Program-made: the position numbers and the translations under genes
Notes under the pieces: generated by a model
What the model saw: only the letters and a program-made list of their open reading frames with translations
Databases searched by the model: none
Told to the model about the DNA's origin: nothing
Part shown: positions 33,530 to 42,723 of the stretch, in pieces
Layout of the letters: each line of letters starts with the position of its first letter
How positions within the stretch are numbered: the stretch's first letter is position 1
DNA from: Rhodoferax sp.
Lineage (GTDB): Bacteria > Pseudomonadota > Gammaproteobacteria > Burkholderiales > Burkholderiaceae_C
DNA length: 49,222 nucleotides
Direction of reading: 5' to 3'
Assembly: GCA_025351745.1 (NCBI GenBank)
Contig: JANXVI010000026.1
Location: 1-49,222, forward strand

Positions 33530-33620
33530 GCGGGCCTTTGTGAAATGCGCGAGGCATCAGAATAATTTCTAGGATTTATGGGCAGGTCTGGGGTTTTCAA
33601 GGCCGGTTCGCGCCATTGCT

Positions 33621-34967
33621 TCAGGCGCGCACTTCGCCGTCACCCAAGACCACGTACTTCAGCGAGGTGAGACCCTCAATGCCGACGGGGCCGCGGGCAT
33701 GGAACTTGTCGGTGCTGATGCCGATCTCGGCCCCCAGGCCAAACTCAAAGCCATCGGCAAAACGCGTGCTGGTGTTGACCATGACGCTGGCCGAATCGAC
33801 CTCGCGCAAAAAGCGCTGCGCGTGCATGTGGTCACGGGTCAGGATGGCGTCGGTGTGGTGGCTGCTGTACTGGTTGATGTGGGCAATGGCCTCGTCCAGG
33901 CCATCCACGATCTTGATGCTGATGATCGGGGCCAGGTATTCTTCAAACCAGTCCTGCTCAGTCGCCAGCACCAGCCGGGGAAGTTCGCCTTCGGAGGCAG
34001 TTGCTACTAATTTGATAGCGTAAGGTGTATATTCCACGAGGGCTGGCGGCAGATTTTTCTTAAGCAGCTGCAGCGCAGCGACATCGCAACGCATCTCTAC
34101 GCCCTTGGCCGCAAACACGGCCCCAATGCGGGGCAAAAACGCCGCGGCCACACCGCGCGCGACCAACAAACCTTCGGCCGCATTGCAGGGGCTGTACTTG
34201 TTGGTCTTGGCGTTGTCGACCACTTTGACCGCCATGTCCATGTCGCAAGGGTCGTCTACGTACACATGGCAATTGCCATCCAGGTGCTTGATGACGGGCA
34301 CCTTGGCATCACGGCTGATGCGCTCGATCAGGCCCTTGCCGCCGCGCGGAATGATGACATCCACATACTGCGGCATGGCGATCAGCTGGCCCACCACCTC
34401 TCGGTCTGTGGTCTGCACCAGTTGCACGGCATCGGCCGGCAAACCGCTCTCGACCAACGCCTGCTGCACCAGCCGGGCCAATGCCTTGTTGGATTCAATC
34501 GCCTCCGAGCCGCCACGCAAGATGCAGGCGTTGCCGCTCTTGATGGACAGGCTGGCGGCTTCGATCGTCACATTGGGCCGGCTCTCGAAAATCATGCCAA
34601 ACACCCCGATGGGTACGCGCATCTGCCCCACGCGGATACCGCTGGGCTGCTGGCGCATAGCGGTGATCTCGCCAATCACATCGGCCATGGACGCCAGTTG
34701 CTCGCAGCCCTGGGCGCAGGTCTCCAGCACCTTGGGTGTCAGCTTGAGCCGGTCCACCATCGGGGCGGACAGGCCGTTGGCGATGGCACGCTCGATGTCT
34801 TTGGCGTTGTCGATTTGCAGCGCAGCCGTGTTCTCGCGCAACAGCGTGGCCAACTTGCGAAGCGCTATATTTTTAGTAGCTGTCTGCGCCCGCGCCATGA
34901 GGGCTGAGGCCACTTTTGCCTGAGAACCCAGGGCGTGGGTGTATTCGGTGGTGTTGAGCGCATTCAT
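33621..34967 (-). CDS. proA: Gamma-glutamyl phosphate reductase ProA with repeat-derived insertion
   Basis: The 448-residue enzyme reduces gamma-glutamyl phosphate with NADPH in proline synthesis. It shows [54 protein letters not shown] (catalytic Cys) and [30 protein letters not shown]. It is about 30 residues longer than E. coli ProA. Most of this comes from about 22 residues around [22 protein letters not shown], encoded by repeat copy B (34003-34059). Copy D (34864-34918) overlays residues 17-35 without changing length. The start ATG 34967 follows the family; the frame is open further upstream but shows no ProA sequence. No proB is adjacent. Confidence 0.9.
   Translation of the reverse strand: MNALNTTEYTHALGSQAKVASALMARAQTATKNIALRKLATLLRENTAALQIDNAKDIERAIANGLSAPMVDRLKLTPKVLETCAQGCEQLASMADVIGEITAMRQQPSGIRVGQMRVPIGVFGMIFESRPNVTIEAASLSIKSGNACILRGGSEAIESNKALARLVQQALVESGLPADAVQLVQTTDREVVGQLIAMPQYVDVIIPRGGKGLIERISRDAKVPVIKHLDGNCHVYVDDPCDMDMAVKVVDNAKTNKYSPCNAAEGLLVARGVAAAFLPRIGAVFAAKGVEMRCDVAALQLLKKNLPPALVEYTPYAIKLVATASEGELPRLVLATEQDWFEEYLAPIISIKIVDGLDEAIAHINQYSSHHTDAILTRDHMHAQRFLREVDSASVMVNTSTRFADGFEFGLGAEIGISTDKFHARGPVGIEGLTSLKYVVLGDGEVRA
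34003..34059 (+). repeat. Interspersed repeat copy B, inserted in proA (antisense)
   Basis: GCTACTAATTTGATAGC, ACGAGGGCTGGCGGC and a T-rich end match copy A. It lies on the strand opposite proA and adds roughly 22 in-frame residues to a loop before the [11 protein letters not shown] segment. No stop codon is introduced. Confidence 0.75.
34864..34918 (+). repeat. Interspersed repeat copy D, within the proA N-terminus (antisense)
   Basis: GCTATATTTTTAGTAGC, a 19-base middle, ATGAGGGCTGAGGCC and CTTTTGCC match copy A. The proA frame across it codes for a normal-length helix ([17 protein letters not shown]), but with AT-rich codons (ATA, AAT, ACT) unlike the rest of the gene. Confidence 0.6.
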
Positions 34968-35107
34968 GACGGGATTTTCGCAGAGTTTAGGGCTTGGGGG
35001 CGTGCGCTGCCTGTCCGAAGTGGCTGCCCGATGGTGGCCGCCAGCGGACAAAGCCAAGTGGGATACCCTACTGCGTCTCGCGAGCGGCCCCTTCACACAC
35101 CAGCGCC

Positions 35108-35644
35108 ATGCATTCAATCGATATCCGACCTGCCGACAAATTTCCAGAACCTGCTTTTTCGTCGTTGCAAAGACGCGTCTTTGCCGACATCCAGCAAGTT
35201 TCTGACCAATTGGGAGCGCTTCTTGACGGCGAGGCAGCCAACGCACCCGCATCAAAACAGCAACCCGCGCCCATGTTTCGCCTGGGCGCCTATGCGGGCG
35301 ACGAGCTGGTCGGCTGGTCCGTGGGCCATATGGAGCGCGGCGATGTCTTCTACGTGGCAAATAGCGGTGTTGTGGCAACCTACCGGCGCCGCGGAATTTA
35401 TTCGTCGTTGCTGAACGCTATGGGCGAACGCGCAAGGGCTGAGGGCGCCGTCGCCATTCGCTCACAACACTCTGTGGTCAACAACCCGGTAACCATTGCC
35501 AAACTCCGCGCGGGCTTTCACGTATCGGGCTTATCGCAATCTGCACGAATGGGGACACTTGTAGAGTTGACCTTGCACATTTCGCCAGATCGTCAAGCGA
35601 TGTATCGAAACAGAGTGCTGCCGTACGTGACGCCGGCCGACTAG
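35108..35644 (+). CDS. GNAT family acetyltransferase
   Basis: The 178-residue protein has the acetyl-CoA binding loop of GNAT enzymes ([30 protein letters not shown]-x-x-G/R-x-G/I), a preceding [14 protein letters not shown] strand and a C-terminal [22 protein letters not shown] chose the ATG at 35108, where the protein aligns as a normal GNAT domain. The frame is open upstream to 34994. The substrate is unknown. Its TAG and that of the convergent epimerase share the palindrome CTAG at 35641-35644. Confidence 0.78.
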   Translation: MHSIDIRPADKFPEPAFSSLQRRVFADIQQVSDQLGALLDGEAANAPASKQQPAPMFRLGAYAGDELVGWSVGHMERGDVFYVANSGVVATYRRRGIYSSLLNAMGERARAEGAVAIRSQHSVVNNPVTIAKLRAGFHVSGLSQSARMGTLVELTLHISPDRQAMYRNRVLPYVTPAD

Positions 35645-37152
35645 TCACGGTCTGCGGTGACGGTGGTCAAAATCGACGGTGTTGCGCTTTCTGTGCCCAC
35701 CAAAACTCGCAGCGCAACCGTCAGCCTGGGAAACATAAATCGATACCCAGCCGCCACAGCCGCACGGGGCCTGGCGTTCTGGCCATCCAGCAGCAATGTA
35801 GACATCTCCCCCAGTATCCAACGCATCGGCGCACGGGGCACTCGCATCCACACTTTTCTACCAAACGAGGCCGCCAAGGCGCGCGCGAACTCGGCCTGCG
35901 GCACTGTCTCGGGCGCTACTGCGTTGACCGGCCCTTGCAGGCGGTCATTCGCCAGCGCAAAGCGAACCATCCCCACCGCATCGTCCAGATGTATCCAAGG
36001 CGCGGCCTGCCGACCGCTGCCCAGCACAGTCCCCAGCCCCAACTTCGCGCTGAAGGCCAGCATTGGATAGGCCCCGTCGCCACGCCCCAGCACCACGCCA
36101 AAGCGCATACGCACCACACGCACGCCCAGGCTTTCGGCGCGGCGGGCTTCGTGCTCGATGGCGGCGCACAGGTCGGACTGGAATTCGCCAGGCCGCGCAG
36201 GCGCAGACTCATCAAGCGGCTCGAACGATGCATGGGGCGACGCACCGTAGAAACCCACCGCCGAAGCACTCACCAGCACGCGCGGCGGCTGTTGCAGGCG
36301 CCGCATCAAATCCACTACGGCGGCGGTTACGCCGACGCGGCTGGCGAGCAAGGTGCGTCGCCGCGCTGCCGTCCATGGCATGCCCAGCACGCGTGCCCCG
36401 GCCAGGTTGACGACGGCGTCTATGCGGGTCTCGCTCGGTATCGCGTCAAGGCTCTCGACGACCCAGACCTGCGGTCCGAACGTGGCCCGCGCCTGCAGCG
36501 CATCGCGAGACAACACGATCACACGCTGGCCATCGCGCAGCAACTCCGCCACCAACGCACTACCCACAAAGCCGGTGGCGCCGGTGAGTAACACCGCAGG
36601 TGTGATCCACTGGCTGTGGGTCGAGGTCGAGTGCGTGGGTGTGCCCGCGCTTCGAACCATGCGCCGCAGGTTCAGCACCGCCCGCACATTGCGCGCGCTC
36701 CAGGCCAGCACACCTACGCCGTACAGCGTGCACAGCCAGGAGATCCCGCCATGTTGCGCCACAGCCATGGCGGTATCCAGCTGCGCCCAGCCTAGCAACA
36801 CCGGGGCCAAGAAGCCCAGAAACAGGCCGTAGCTGATGGTTAACACGGTGTGCAGCACGCGTTCCAATGGAGGCAGTCTGCGCGTGCGGTCTTCTTCGAG
36901 AAAATCGGCCAGCGTGATGCCCAATTCGATCAAAAGCAGCGCTGCCAGCACGAACGCACAAGCGCCACGCCATTCGAACCAGGCCAGGCCGATGAAGACG
37001 ATGCCGTAGATAGCTTCGCGCGAGGCGTGCAGCGCCAGTTCGTGACGCGCCGAGATGCGCTGAGGCAGCCTGGCCTGAAGCTCGTGGTGCCACAGGTTGT
37101 CAAACGCGCCCATGACGGCCTGGACGGACAGCAGAATAAAGAGGGTGTTCAT
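35641..37152 (-). CDS. TIGR01777 sugar-nucleotide epimerase with an N-terminal membrane domain
   Basis: The 503-residue protein starts with about 165 residues of membrane helices (roughly four, beginning LFILLSVQAVMGAFDNLWHHELQ), then a Rossmann NAD(P) site VLLTGATGFVGSALVAELL and a TIGR01777 epimerase core (VVNLAGARVLGMPW, SASAVGFYG, VVRMRFGVVLGRGDGAYP, GSGRQAAPWIHLDDAVG) with the C-terminal DUF1731 segment. E. coli YfcH is the soluble relative. The membrane domain tethers the reductase to the inner membrane. It lies 16 bases downstream of the DUF4166 gene on the same strand, in an operon I infer to act on lipid or envelope sugars. The ATG at 37152 directly precedes the first helix. Confidence 0.85.
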   Translation of the reverse strand: MNTLFILLSVQAVMGAFDNLWHHELQARLPQRISARHELALHASREAIYGIVFIGLAWFEWRGACAFVLAALLLIELGITLADFLEEDRTRRLPPLERVLHTVLTISYGLFLGFLAPVLLGWAQLDTAMAVAQHGGISWLCTLYGVGVLAWSARNVRAVLNLRRMVRSAGTPTHSTSTHSQWITPAVLLTGATGFVGSALVAELLRDGQRVIVLSRDALQARATFGPQVWVVESLDAIPSETRIDAVVNLAGARVLGMPWTAARRRTLLASRVGVTAAVVDLMRRLQQPPRVLVSASAVGFYGASPHASFEPLDESAPARPGEFQSDLCAAIEHEARRAESLGVRVVRMRFGVVLGRGDGAYPMLAFSAKLGLGTVLGSGRQAAPWIHLDDAVGMVRFALANDRLQGPVNAVAPETVPQAEFARALAASFGRKVWMRVPRAPMRWILGEMSTLLLDGQNARPRAAVAAGYRFMFPRLTVALRVLVGTESATPSILTTVTADRD

Positions 37153-37168
37153 GGTGGTGCGCCTACTT

Positions 37169-37828
37169 TCAAGAACCACAAGGACGAGAAGGATCGGCAA
37201 AGACGCCGGTTTGGTAGAAGGTCTCGCCCCACAGCGGGTGCTCCATGGACAACGTGAAGCGGAACAGGCCATGCCCCAGGTCGGTATGCACCACGCGGCA
37301 GGTGCCGGGTGTCAACAGGCCCGGCACTGGCAGGCGCAGGCGACCCCACACCAGCCAAAAGCGGCGGCTGCGAAAGACCAGTGCCCCTGCTTCTTCAAAC
37401 ACTTTCAACGACATGCTCAAGCCGCCATCGGTGCGTTCCAGCAAACCGCCGTCCACATCCAGCTCTTTGGTCGAGCGCACGGTGCGTTCATTTTTCTCTG
37501 CGTGGAAGCAGCGCTCCCACACCACGCCACCGCGGCCGTTGTCGCTGACCCGCACGGTGGTCGGAACAGCACAGGCGTTTATGGAGGCCAGCGGGCTGCC
37601 TAGCAGCCGGGCCAGCACGGTGTAGAGGTGGCCGAGGCGCGAGCAGCGCAGGTCCATATGGCCTTGGTAGGTGACGTCGGTATGGGCAATCGCAAAACGG
37701 CGTTGCACGGCCAGAGGCAGGCGTGACCAGCCCGCAGCGTCGACCAAGGCGTGTAAGTCGAGCGCCGTGTTTGCAGGCTGCGCAACAGGTTGCAGGCGGC
37801 TTGGCAGAAGGTCAGAGAGGGCAAACAT
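37169..37828 (-). CDS. DUF4166 domain protein
   Basis: The 219-residue protein belongs to DUF4166, with features WSRLPLAVQRRFAI, YQGHMDLRCSRLGHLYTVLARLLGSPLA, WERCFHAEKNERTVRSTKEL, FEEAGALVFRSRRFWLVWGRLRLPVPGLLTPGTCRVVHTDLGHGLFRFTLSM and HPLWGETFYQTGVF. The fold is predicted all-beta and no signal peptide is seen. DUF4166 often sits with TIGR01777 epimerases, as here, but has no demonstrated function. It precedes the epimerase with a 16-base gap and starts divergently from the histidine kinase. Confidence 0.85.
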   Translation of the reverse strand: MFALSDLLPSRLQPVAQPANTALDLHALVDAAGWSRLPLAVQRRFAIAHTDVTYQGHMDLRCSRLGHLYTVLARLLGSPLASINACAVPTTVRVSDNGRGGVVWERCFHAEKNERTVRSTKELDVDGGLLERTDGGLSMSLKVFEEAGALVFRSRRFWLVWGRLRLPVPGLLTPGTCRVVHTDLGHGLFRFTLSMEHPLWGETFYQTGVFADPSRPCGS

Positions 37829-38024
37829 GGCAAGGATTCCTGGATTGCAGATAAGCTACCACCGCACAAACCGGGCCATCCCCATATCCACTCGCAAGTC
37901 GTTGATTTCATTGAAAGGAGCCCATGCGCTTGCATACTTGGTTTACAGTCTGGAGGGTCCGTATCGTCAACTCCAGGAACAGGTCCACCGCCATGCACTG
38001 CGCCCCACTCCTCCACGCTTGCCC

Positions 38025-39913
38025 ATGCTGATCCACGCCGTCCTCGGGTTTGCGTTGCTGGAAACGCTGGTGCTGGCCGCGGTGTTGCTGGCCTGGGCCG
38101 ACCGCGTGGCAGGCGCGCGTCTGCTGGCGGCGTTTCTGACGGGTATCTCGCTGTGGATGGTGGGTAACGAACTGCCCAACTGGTTTGGCCAGACGACCGA
38201 GCGCGTGATGATGCTGATGCTATCGACCGCGCCCTTTACCTCGGCACTGTTCTTCCATTTCTCCACGGTGTTTTGCGGTGTGGCCCGGGGGCGCAAAGGC
38301 ATGGTGGTGGCGGCCTACGCGCTGGGCGCCGGGTCCAGCATTGTGGCCATGGTGCTGGTGCCGGGCCACCTGGTGCAGCACCGCGACATTGGCTGGATCG
38401 CCATGGCCGACACCGCGGGCTGGGCAGCCAGCATGGCCTGGGTCATTCTGGGCATTGGTGGCGTGTCGGTTTTGTTGCATGCGCTCCTGCGTGCACACCG
38501 CGCGGGCGACCACCAGAAGCTGCGCCAGGTGGCCGCGGTGACCGCGTCTTGCCTATGGGGCATGGTCTGCCTGACCGGTTATGGAATTGCCGTGCTGGAT
38601 CTGCCTATCTACCCGTTTCCACTGTTGGGGTTGCCGCTGTATTCGCTGATCCTGGTCTACGGTATTTTGCGTTATGGCGTGTTTGTGGCCAATGCCTGGG
38701 CGCGCCGCGCGCTGGTCTGGGCGCTGCTGTTGGCGCTGGGTGCCGTTGTTGTGGTGCTGACGCCTTTGCTGCTGCCGTTTGAGTCGCGCTGGTTGGGCGG
38801 CCTGGCGGTCGCAGCCAGTGTATTGGCGTTAAACGGCCCGGTGCGGCGCTTTGCCGAGCGCTTGGTGTACCCGGGTGGCGAAGTATCAGTCGCCGACCTC
38901 GGTGCGTGGCGCAATGCGCTGCAGGTGGCCGAGACACCGCAGGCGCTGGCGCAGCAAGCCGCAGCGCTTTTGAGCGCGCGCATTGGCGCACAGGTCGAGG
39001 TCCGTATCGTCGAGCGGCAGGACGTCGAGACAAACATCGGCACCACCGCCACAACCTCCACAACCTCCACGGGCAGCACCAGCGTGCCGCAGTTGGTATG
39101 CGCCCAGGACAGCGCGGGCTGGAGCGCGTCCTTGCTGGGGTGGGACGCGGCGCCGCCCGGGCCCCGCCATGTGGCTGAGTTGTTTGGCACGGTAGTGGCG
39201 GAAGCGGCGGCGCGGGTCGCCCAGGCGCAGCAATTCGCCGCCCGCGAACGCGAGCGCCAGTTGCAGGCACGGCTAGCCGAGCTGGGCGCGCTGGCGGCTA
39301 CCGTGGCGCACGACATCCGCAACCCGCTGAACATCATTTCCATGGCCGTGGCCACCGCGTCCACCGCCACGCGACGCGAAGTGGCGGACCAAGTAGCCCG
39401 CATCGCCAACCTGACGCGCGACCTGCTGGACTACGCCAAGCCGTGGAAGCTGGCAACTGCGCGCCTGGACCTGGCAACCCACGTACGCGCCGCGGCCGTG
39501 CGGCTCGCGGACGTGAGCCTGGGTGCTGGCTGGACCAACCCCTGGTGTTGGACGCAGACCCGCGGCGCATTGACCAGGCGCTGACCAACCTGCTTGAAAA
39601 CGCGCGCACGGCGATGGCGTCCATTGACGACGGGGTGGAGTCGACCGCTCCGACCCGCAGCCACGTGCACATTGACGCGGAGGCCCGCAGCGACGCGGTT
39701 CTGCTGCATATCTGCGACGACGGCCCCGGCGTGCCCGAAGAAATCCGCGACCGCCTGTTCGAACCCTTTGCATCGCGCAGCCCCGGCGGCACCGGGCTGG
39801 GCCTGGCCATCGTCGCGCGCATCATGGCTGCGCACGGCGGCTCGGTCGCGCTGACCGAACGAGCGTCCTGGCGCACCTGCTTCACACTGTGCTTTCCATT
39901 GACAACACCCTGA
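38025..39913 (+). pseudogene. Membrane sensor histidine kinase split by a frameshift
   Basis: From the ATG at 38025 there are about seven to eight membrane helices (residues 1-265), then a HisKA with H429 (VAHDIRNPLNIIS). The frame then changes near 39537-39543, just before the ATP domain: the first frame ends at 39584, and the HATPase part (NLLENARTAM, DDGPGVP, GGTGLGLAIV) continues in the frame that ends at 39913. A one-base deletion in the CCCC run at 39539-39542 explains it, or a sequencing error in that run. Without the fault it would be one protein of about 629 residues. The sigma-54 regulator follows 15 bases on. Confidence 0.85.
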
Positions 39914-39928
39914 ATCAACAGCAGCACC

Positions 39929-41371
39929 ATGACGCCAGACATCGCCGATACCATCCAGGCAACCGGTATTGATAACGACCTTGAAATGGGTCCTGAATCG
40001 ACACCCCAAGCCGGTCATATCCTGCTGGTCGACGACGAGGCGGCTTTCCAGCGCCTGGGCGGTGTGTTCCTGCGCGACCTGGGCCACACCGTCACGCTGG
40101 CGGGTGACGGCGACCAGGCCCTGGCGGCATTTGCCAAGCAACGGCCAGAGCTGGTGTTGCTAGACCTAGCCATGCCACCCCATATGGACCCTGAGATCGG
40201 GCTGGAACTCATCCCCCGCTTTGCGCGCGTGCCGGTGGTGGTGTTGACAGGCCACGGCGACCATGCGCTGGCCCTGCGCGCGACCGAACTCGGCGCCTGG
40301 GACTTTTTGACCAAGCCTATAGAACCCGACATGCTGCGCTTTGTTGTTGCCCGCGGGTTGCACAAGGCGCGGTTGGACGCTGAACTCAGCGCTTTGCGTG
40401 CCGAGCAGACAACGGACGATTTGGGCATGGCCGGCCAAGCGACCGCGACCGTGCAACTGCGTACGTTGGTGCGCCGTGTCGCGCAAACCACGGTCAGCGT
40501 GCTGGTGCTGGGCCCTACCGGCACCGGCAAGGAGCTGGTCGCCCGCGCCCTGCACGCCTGCAGCGGTCGCAAGGGCGGGCCTTTTGTGGCCATCCACTGC
40601 GGCGCGCTATCAGCCGAGTTGCTGGAAAGCGAACTCTTTGGCCATATGAAGGGCAGCTTCACCGGCGCCTACCGCGACCAGCCCGGCCTGGTTGAAGCGG
40701 CGCATGGTGGCACGCTGTTCCTGGACGAGGTCGGCGAAATGCCGCCACCCATGCAGGTCAAGCTGCTGCGCTTTTTGCAGGAAGGTGCCTTCGTGCCCGT
40801 GGGCGGCCGCGTGCAAAAGCACGCCGACACCCGCGTGGTCGCCGCCACCCACCGGGACCTGGAGGCCATGGTGCGCGACGGCGCCTTCCGCGAGGATTTG
40901 TTCTACCGCTTGAAGGGCGTGATGCTGCGCACGCCGGCCATTGCCGAGCGCCCTGCCGACATCCCGCTGTTGGCCACGCGCTTCTTGCACCGGGTGGCCC
41001 CGCGCGCGGGGCTGTCCGCAGGCGCTTTGGCCTGGCTGATGGCCCGCGACTGGCCCGGCAATGTGCGTGAACTAAAAGCGGTGGTGGAGTCGGCGGGCGC
41101 GCTATTGCTGCCCGACCAGCGCGAGGTGGATGCAGAATTGCTGCGCTTGGCCAGCGGCGACCTGGGAGACCAAGCCCCCGCATCGGCGGAAGCTGCATCG
41201 ATTCGCGCTGACGGCGCTGGCCCTCTGGACGCGGCGCTGCTGGAGCTGGAATTGCGCCTGGTGCGCGACACGATGACCGCGGTGGGCGGCAACCAGTCGG
41301 AAGCAGCACGGCGCCTGGGCATCTCGCGGGTCGGATTGATCAAGAAGTTGACGCGGTTGGGGCTGCGCTGA
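39929..41371 (+). CDS. Sigma-54 dependent response regulator (NtrC family)
   Basis: The 480-residue protein has a receiver (D79 in LLDLAMPPHMD, K in TKPIEPDM) after a 28-residue N-terminal extension, an AAA+ domain (Walker A GPTGTGKEL, GSFTGAY in place of GAFTGA, Walker B GTLFLDEVGEMP, DWPGNVRELK) and a Fis-type helix-turn-helix at the end (NQSEAARRLGISRVGLIKKL). It should activate a sigma-54 promoter on phosphorylation by the histidine kinase upstream. A copy of the interspersed repeat follows 20 bases after its stop. Its target genes are not evident; the adjacent divergent DUF4166-epimerase operon is one candidate. Confidence 0.9.
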   Translation: MTPDIADTIQATGIDNDLEMGPESTPQAGHILLVDDEAAFQRLGGVFLRDLGHTVTLAGDGDQALAAFAKQRPELVLLDLAMPPHMDPEIGLELIPRFARVPVVVLTGHGDHALALRATELGAWDFLTKPIEPDMLRFVVARGLHKARLDAELSALRAEQTTDDLGMAGQATATVQLRTLVRRVAQTTVSVLVLGPTGTGKELVARALHACSGRKGGPFVAIHCGALSAELLESELFGHMKGSFTGAYRDQPGLVEAAHGGTLFLDEVGEMPPPMQVKLLRFLQEGAFVPVGGRVQKHADTRVVAATHRDLEAMVRDGAFREDLFYRLKGVMLRTPAIAERPADIPLLATRFLHRVAPRAGLSAGALAWLMARDWPGNVRELKAVVESAGALLLPDQREVDAELLRLASGDLGDQAPASAEAASIRADGAGPLDAALLELELRLVRDTMTAVGGNQSEAARRLGISRVGLIKKLTRLGLR

Positions 41372-41391
41372 ATCGCAATTTGCGGAATTTT

Positions 41392-41449
41392 GCTATATTT
41401 TCAGGAGCTGCTAGCCCAATAAGTACGAGGGTTAACGGCGATTTTTGCC
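41392..41449 (+). repeat. Interspersed repeat copy E, intergenic
   Basis: GCTATATTTTCAGGAGC, an AT-rich middle, ACGAGGGTTAACGGC and ATTTTTGCC match copy A with a single-base change in the GAGGGC core. It lies downstream of the sigma-54 regulator. The rest of 41372-41577 shows nothing else that I can identify. Confidence 0.7.
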
Positions 41450-41577
41450 TGAATATGATTGCCAGAGTGCGGTTTCAAAACCCTCCTGCATCAGGCGTTG
41501 CACGGGAAGGTTTGGTATAGGCCCTGGTCGTGAACTGAGCTGGTCGGCAAGACCCACTTCGTTTCAATGCACCGTGT

Positions 41578-41799
41578 TTAGTGCCCCTCTCCCGGGCTGT
41601 AGTCTCGGGCCTTGGCCCGCTCAATCACCTGCAACATTTGTTGCTGGGCCGCACGGCGCACCAGGCTGTCCCGTGTGCACTGGTAGTCGCTCAGCGCAAG
41701 GGCGGCTCCATGTAACGCATTGCGCAGGTCCAGCAGGCTTTGGATAAGACCCGCAAAATCCGGCCGCGTGGGCTTTGGGTCGTTCACATCGTTGTCCAT
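41578..41799 (-). CDS. Small unrecognised protein behind the DUF3334 gene
   Basis: The 73-residue protein is soluble, helical and moderately basic, with SLLDLRNALHGAALALSDYQCTRDSLVRRAAQQQMLQVIERAKA predicted as one or two amphipathic helices. I recognise no family. It has a strong ribosome-binding site (GGGGAGGG on the minus strand) about 8 bases before the ATG at 41799, which is why I accept it. It follows the DUF3334 gene by 33 bases on the same strand, so it may be a partner or regulator of that CheX-like protein. Confidence 0.55.
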   Translation of the reverse strand: MDNDVNDPKPTRPDFAGLIQSLLDLRNALHGAALALSDYQCTRDSLVRRAAQQQMLQVIERAKARDYSPGEGH

Positions 41800-41832
41800 T
41801 GTTTCCCTCCCCTTGCACCCATTGGTGCCCTG

Positions 41833-42534
41833 CTACATACCCAAGGACTTCAACAACTCGTCCTGGTCGGTGTTGGATTGTGGTGTCGCCACGGCGGTGC
41901 CAGACCCTGCAGCGCTCGCCTGAGCGAGCACTTCGTCTGGATTGACAGTTTCGTGCACTTCAAAGTCGTGCAACTTGATGAATTCGGTGCGGTCTATCGC
42001 GAGTTCCAGATAAAAGATATTGTTTTTGCCAGTGTAGAAGGTCACACGCCGTGATTCGGGCTGGTCCAACTGGGTGTCCACACTCAAAACCACCTGCTTG
42101 TTGAGCACCAGCATCTTGGGCTGGTTCTGGGTGATATTGGTTTGCAATTCGCGCCGCACCTTGCCGGTGAAGTCACCGACGATCTGGTTCATCAGTTCAC
42201 CCATGATGTTGCCCACTTCGTCGGAGGTATGGGCGCTGGCCAACTCGCTCTTGGGCATGCCCATGTTGAGCATATAGCTCTCGTACAGTTCCATCGCCGT
42301 GGCAGCCGAGAAATTGAGCACCACCAGGCCGGAGAAGCCACCATCAAACAACACGAAACAGCCGATGTCGGGCTTGAGGCAGGTTTTGGTGATGCGTTGC
42401 ACCATGCCGGAGTAATGGATCTGTGACTGGGTCGCCACCGTCAACACGCGGGTCACCGAATTGCACAGGCTGGTCAGAATATCTTCAGTACCGTACACCA
42501 CCGTCGATTCTTGCCACGTCTTGTTATTGCTCAT
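41833..42534 (-). CDS. DUF3334 family protein, CheX-like
   Basis: The 233-residue protein matches the DUF3334 family: EDILTSLCNSVTRVLTVATQSQIHYSGMVQRITKTCLKPDIGCFVLFDGGFSGLVVLNFSA, HTSDEVGNIMGELMNQIVGDFTGKVRREL and NNIFYLELAIDRTEFIKL. The fold resembles CheX/CheC phosphatases of chemotaxis receivers (the E-x-x-N-like EVGNIMGEL motif), but no phosphatase role has been shown for it. A GAGGCAGG site precedes the ATG at 42534. A C-terminal tail rich in Ala, Gln and Asp adds about 35 residues. Confidence 0.8.
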   Translation of the reverse strand: MSNNKTWQESTVVYGTEDILTSLCNSVTRVLTVATQSQIHYSGMVQRITKTCLKPDIGCFVLFDGGFSGLVVLNFSAATAMELYESYMLNMGMPKSELASAHTSDEVGNIMGELMNQIVGDFTGKVRRELQTNITQNQPKMLVLNKQVVLSVDTQLDQPESRRVTFYTGKNNIFYLELAIDRTEFIKLHDFEVHETVNPDEVLAQASAAGSGTAVATPQSNTDQDELLKSLGM

Positions 42535-42723
42535 AACCTGCCTCAGTAGCCAAAATGGTGACTGTACAACGGGTATGGGCCAAGCGGGGGAAACGCAACT
42601 CAGCGGGGGTAAAAATGCAACGGGGTATCCACACAACTTTCTTCAACGGGGCACACCCCCCGAAACGCAAGGGATCTCCCACTTTTTCGGAGCGAAGCCA
42701 AACGCGAATCCGAAACCACCGCG
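42535..42723. promoter_or_regulatory. Upstream region of DUF3334 with repeated CAACGGG motifs
   Basis: This 189-base region, upstream of DUF3334 and downstream of the TetR gene, contains three copies of CAACGGG(G) at about 42567, 42618 and 42644, plus two G-rich runs. They are direct repeats on the plus strand with irregular spacing (51 and 26 bases). No sigma-70 pair is convincing. Confidence 0.3.

Noticed and set aside
34968..35378. Upstream extension of the proA frame
   Set aside because: The frame is open but the residues do not match ProA, and the region overlaps the divergent acetyltransferase.
37671..38024. Upstream extension of the histidine kinase frame
   Set aside because: It runs antisense to the DUF4166 start, with basic, non-membrane residues, so the ATG at 38025 before the first helix is preferred.
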